From an uncultured Collinsella sp. (lineage in GTDB: Bacteria; Actinomycetota; Coriobacteriia; Coriobacteriales; Coriobacteriaceae): DNA of 8,170 nt. The stretch is taken from NCBI GenBank assembly GCA_900549215.1, contig URNJ01000076.1, positions 1 through 8,170 of the forward strand. Reading direction: 5' to 3'. The notes beneath the pieces are model-generated. The model searched no databases, was not told the DNA's origin, and saw nothing but the letters and a program-made list of their open reading frames with translations. Positions 7,471-8,170 of this stretch are shown one piece after another (the stretch's first letter is position 1; the number at the start of each line of letters is the position of its first letter). Position numbers and translations under genes: made by a program.

Positions 7471-7743
7471 TTACTTGGAGAGTTTGTCGACGACGCGTTC
7501 GATTTCGGCGAGTTTGGCGGCTTTGAGGTCTTCGTCGCCCGATTCGATTGCCGAAGTCACGCAGCCCTCGATATGCGCCTTGAGCACGTCGGCGTTAATG
7601 CGCGCGAGGAGCGCCTGTGTGGCCATGAGCTGCGTGGAGATATCGACGCAGTAGCGGTCCTCCTCGACCATCCGCAGGATGCCGTCGATCTGACCGCGTG
7701 CCGTCTTGAGCATGCGGGTCACCGATTTATGGTCTGCCATCAT
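7471..7743 (-). CDS. csoR: CsoR-family copper-sensing transcriptional repressor
   Basis: A 90-aa all-helical repressor of the CsoR/RcnR (DUF156) family, normally a tetramer that leaves its operator when Cu(I) binds. Family signature: RMLKTARGQIDGILRMVEEDRYCVDISTQLMATQALL. The metal triad is complete: C32 (YCVDI), H57 and C61 (KAHIEGCV), the Cys-His-Cys set of Cu(I) sensors rather than the nickel/cobalt set of RcnR. Start: the first of two adjacent ATG codons (7743), with GAGG seven bases upstream; the second ATG is possible. It follows copZ by 38 bp on the same strand, so the two are probably one transcript, and the repressor probably controls its own operon. A copper-exporting ATPase, the usual third member, is not in the window. 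Confidence 0.9.
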   Translation of the reverse strand: MMADHKSVTRMLKTARGQIDGILRMVEEDRYCVDISTQLMATQALLARINADVLKAHIEGCVTSAIESGDEDLKAAKLAEIERVVDKLSK

Positions 7744-7781
7744 GGCGGGTCCTCGTTTCTGGTCGGGGTGCGCGTGGGTCG

Positions 7782-8003
7782 TTACGCAGCGGTTACGGAC
7801 AGGGCGTGGAACTTCTCGCCGGCGCCCTCGACGGCGGCAGCGAGCTGCTCAGCGGTCACGGTGTCGGCGCACTCCACCTGTACGGTCTGAGTCTCGTGAT
7901 CGGCGTCGGCGTCGGTCACGCCGGCCACGTTGAGCAACGCCGTCTCGACGGTGGCGTCGCAGTGGCCACACATGAGGCCAGACGTTTTAACGATGTAGTT
8001 CAT
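7782..8003 (-). CDS. copZ: Copper chaperone with a heavy-metal-associated (HMA) domain
   Basis: A 73-aa single-domain protein of the CopZ/Atx1 type, which binds Cu(I) in the cytoplasm and hands it to a copper ATPase or to the CsoR sensor. The metal loop is GLMCGHC (C12, C15), followed by the typical helix DATVETALLNVAGV and the end VTAEQLAAAVEGAGEKF. The start is firm: AAGGAG seven bases before the ATG. The next gene in the same direction is csoR, 38 bp on, supporting a copper-responsive operon. It could alternatively be the detached N-terminal domain of a CopA ATPase, but the length and clean stop favour a chaperone. Confidence 0.9.
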   Translation of the reverse strand: MNYIVKTSGLMCGHCDATVETALLNVAGVTDADADHETQTVQVECADTVTAEQLAAAVEGAGEKFHALSVTAA

Positions 8004-8031
8004 GATTATCTCCTTTTCGTTGAGTACCTAA

Positions 8032-8098
8032 AGTTGCGGTGGAATACGGAGTAGATAAGGCCTTTGATAGCCAAAACAGTCCGTATTTCACCGCAACT
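8032..8098. repeat. Long inverted repeat upstream of copZ
   Basis: Arms AGTTGCGGTGGAATACGGA (8032-8050) and TCCGTATTTCACCGCAACT (8080-8098) match over 19 bp with one G-T pair, around a 29-nt loop. It ends 28 bp before the copZ start codon, inside the expected promoter/leader region. The architecture (19-bp arms, loop just under 30 nt) matches the elements at 3765-5227 although the sequence differs. Confidence 0.88.
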
Positions 8099-8168
8099 GA
8101 TTTAACGATACCCCAAAAATACTCTTCAACTCGCCGCGCTCGCGCCCAAATGCGCAAAGCGCCCCGCG
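8088..8168 (-). CDS. Possible C-terminal end of a further minus-strand gene, cut by the window edge
   Basis: On the minus strand one frame is open from the window edge to a TGA at 8088-8090 and reads ...GALCAFGRERGELKSIFGV-SLNQLR (26 residues visible). The residues are compatible with a protein end but no family is recognisable from so little. The stop codon lies inside the right arm of the inverted repeat at 8032-8098. The reading could equally be accidental, since the whole stretch may be intergenic repeat DNA. Confidence 0.25.
   Translation of the reverse strand, partial: RGALCAFGRERGELKSIFGVSLNQLR
8108..8122. promoter_or_regulatory. Possible degenerate CsoR-type operator
   Basis: ATACCCCAAAAATAC has flanking ATAC/GTAT-like ends and one good half-site (ATACCCC, read GGGGTAT on the other strand), the kind of half seen in CsoR operators; the other half lacks the G-run. 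It sits about 105 bp before copZ, on the far side of the hairpin. Weak on sequence alone. Confidence 0.2.
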
Positions 8169-8170
8169 AA

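Noticed and set aside
6875..7654. Plus-strand 259-codon frame opposite the zinc-ribbon and csoR genes
   Set aside because: It runs antisense across two recognisable minus-strand genes and the hairpin between them; no domain is visible.

Overview
The window looks like chromosomal DNA of a high-GC Gram-positive gut bacterium of the Coriobacteriia, most likely Collinsella-like. This is inferred from protein style, codon bias (GCC/CGC/CTG-rich housekeeping genes) and the many palindromic intergenic elements; no rRNA or other taxonomic marker is present.

Left part (1-2662): the C-terminal tail of a nucleoside-type ABC permease on the minus strand abuts, head to head, the C-terminal (GXGXG) domain of the glutamate synthase large subunit on the plus strand. 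Both genes lose their 5' ends at the same point, about 205-224. The next gene, glutamate synthase small subunit (gltD), is split between two frames near 1433-1451. The glutamate synthase locus as written could not make a working enzyme: it is either a rearranged, decaying locus or an assembly/sequence artefact.

Middle part (2663-5227): a 353-bp gene-free stretch with a perfect-looking hairpin, an unrecognised 235-aa protein, then a gene for an AbiEi-like protein with a winged-helix-type N-terminus and a C-terminal DUF559/Vsr-like PD-(D/E)XK nuclease-type domain. That gene is bracketed by five copies of one palindromic element (arms GTCTCGATCTGTAAC / GTTACAGATCGAGAC, loops of constant 26-27 nt length but different sequence, 79-81 bp period): three immediately upstream and two immediately downstream. 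This is the most unusual structure in the window.

Right part (5228-8170): a binuclear-metal amidohydrolase on the plus strand, a strong bidirectional terminator, then three minus-strand genes: a two-helix membrane protein with a C-terminal zinc ribbon, and a copper-response pair encoding a CsoR-type repressor and a CopZ-type chaperone (copZ first, csoR second). Intergenic gaps here again carry palindromes of different sequence, one of them (8032-8098) with the same arm/loop architecture as the elements around the nuclease gene. The last 80 bp hold a possible C-terminal end of a further minus-strand gene.

The genes do not form one pathway. The only functional units are the damaged gltB-gltD pair, the copZ-csoR pair and, by inference, the nuclease-like gene with its flanking palindromes.
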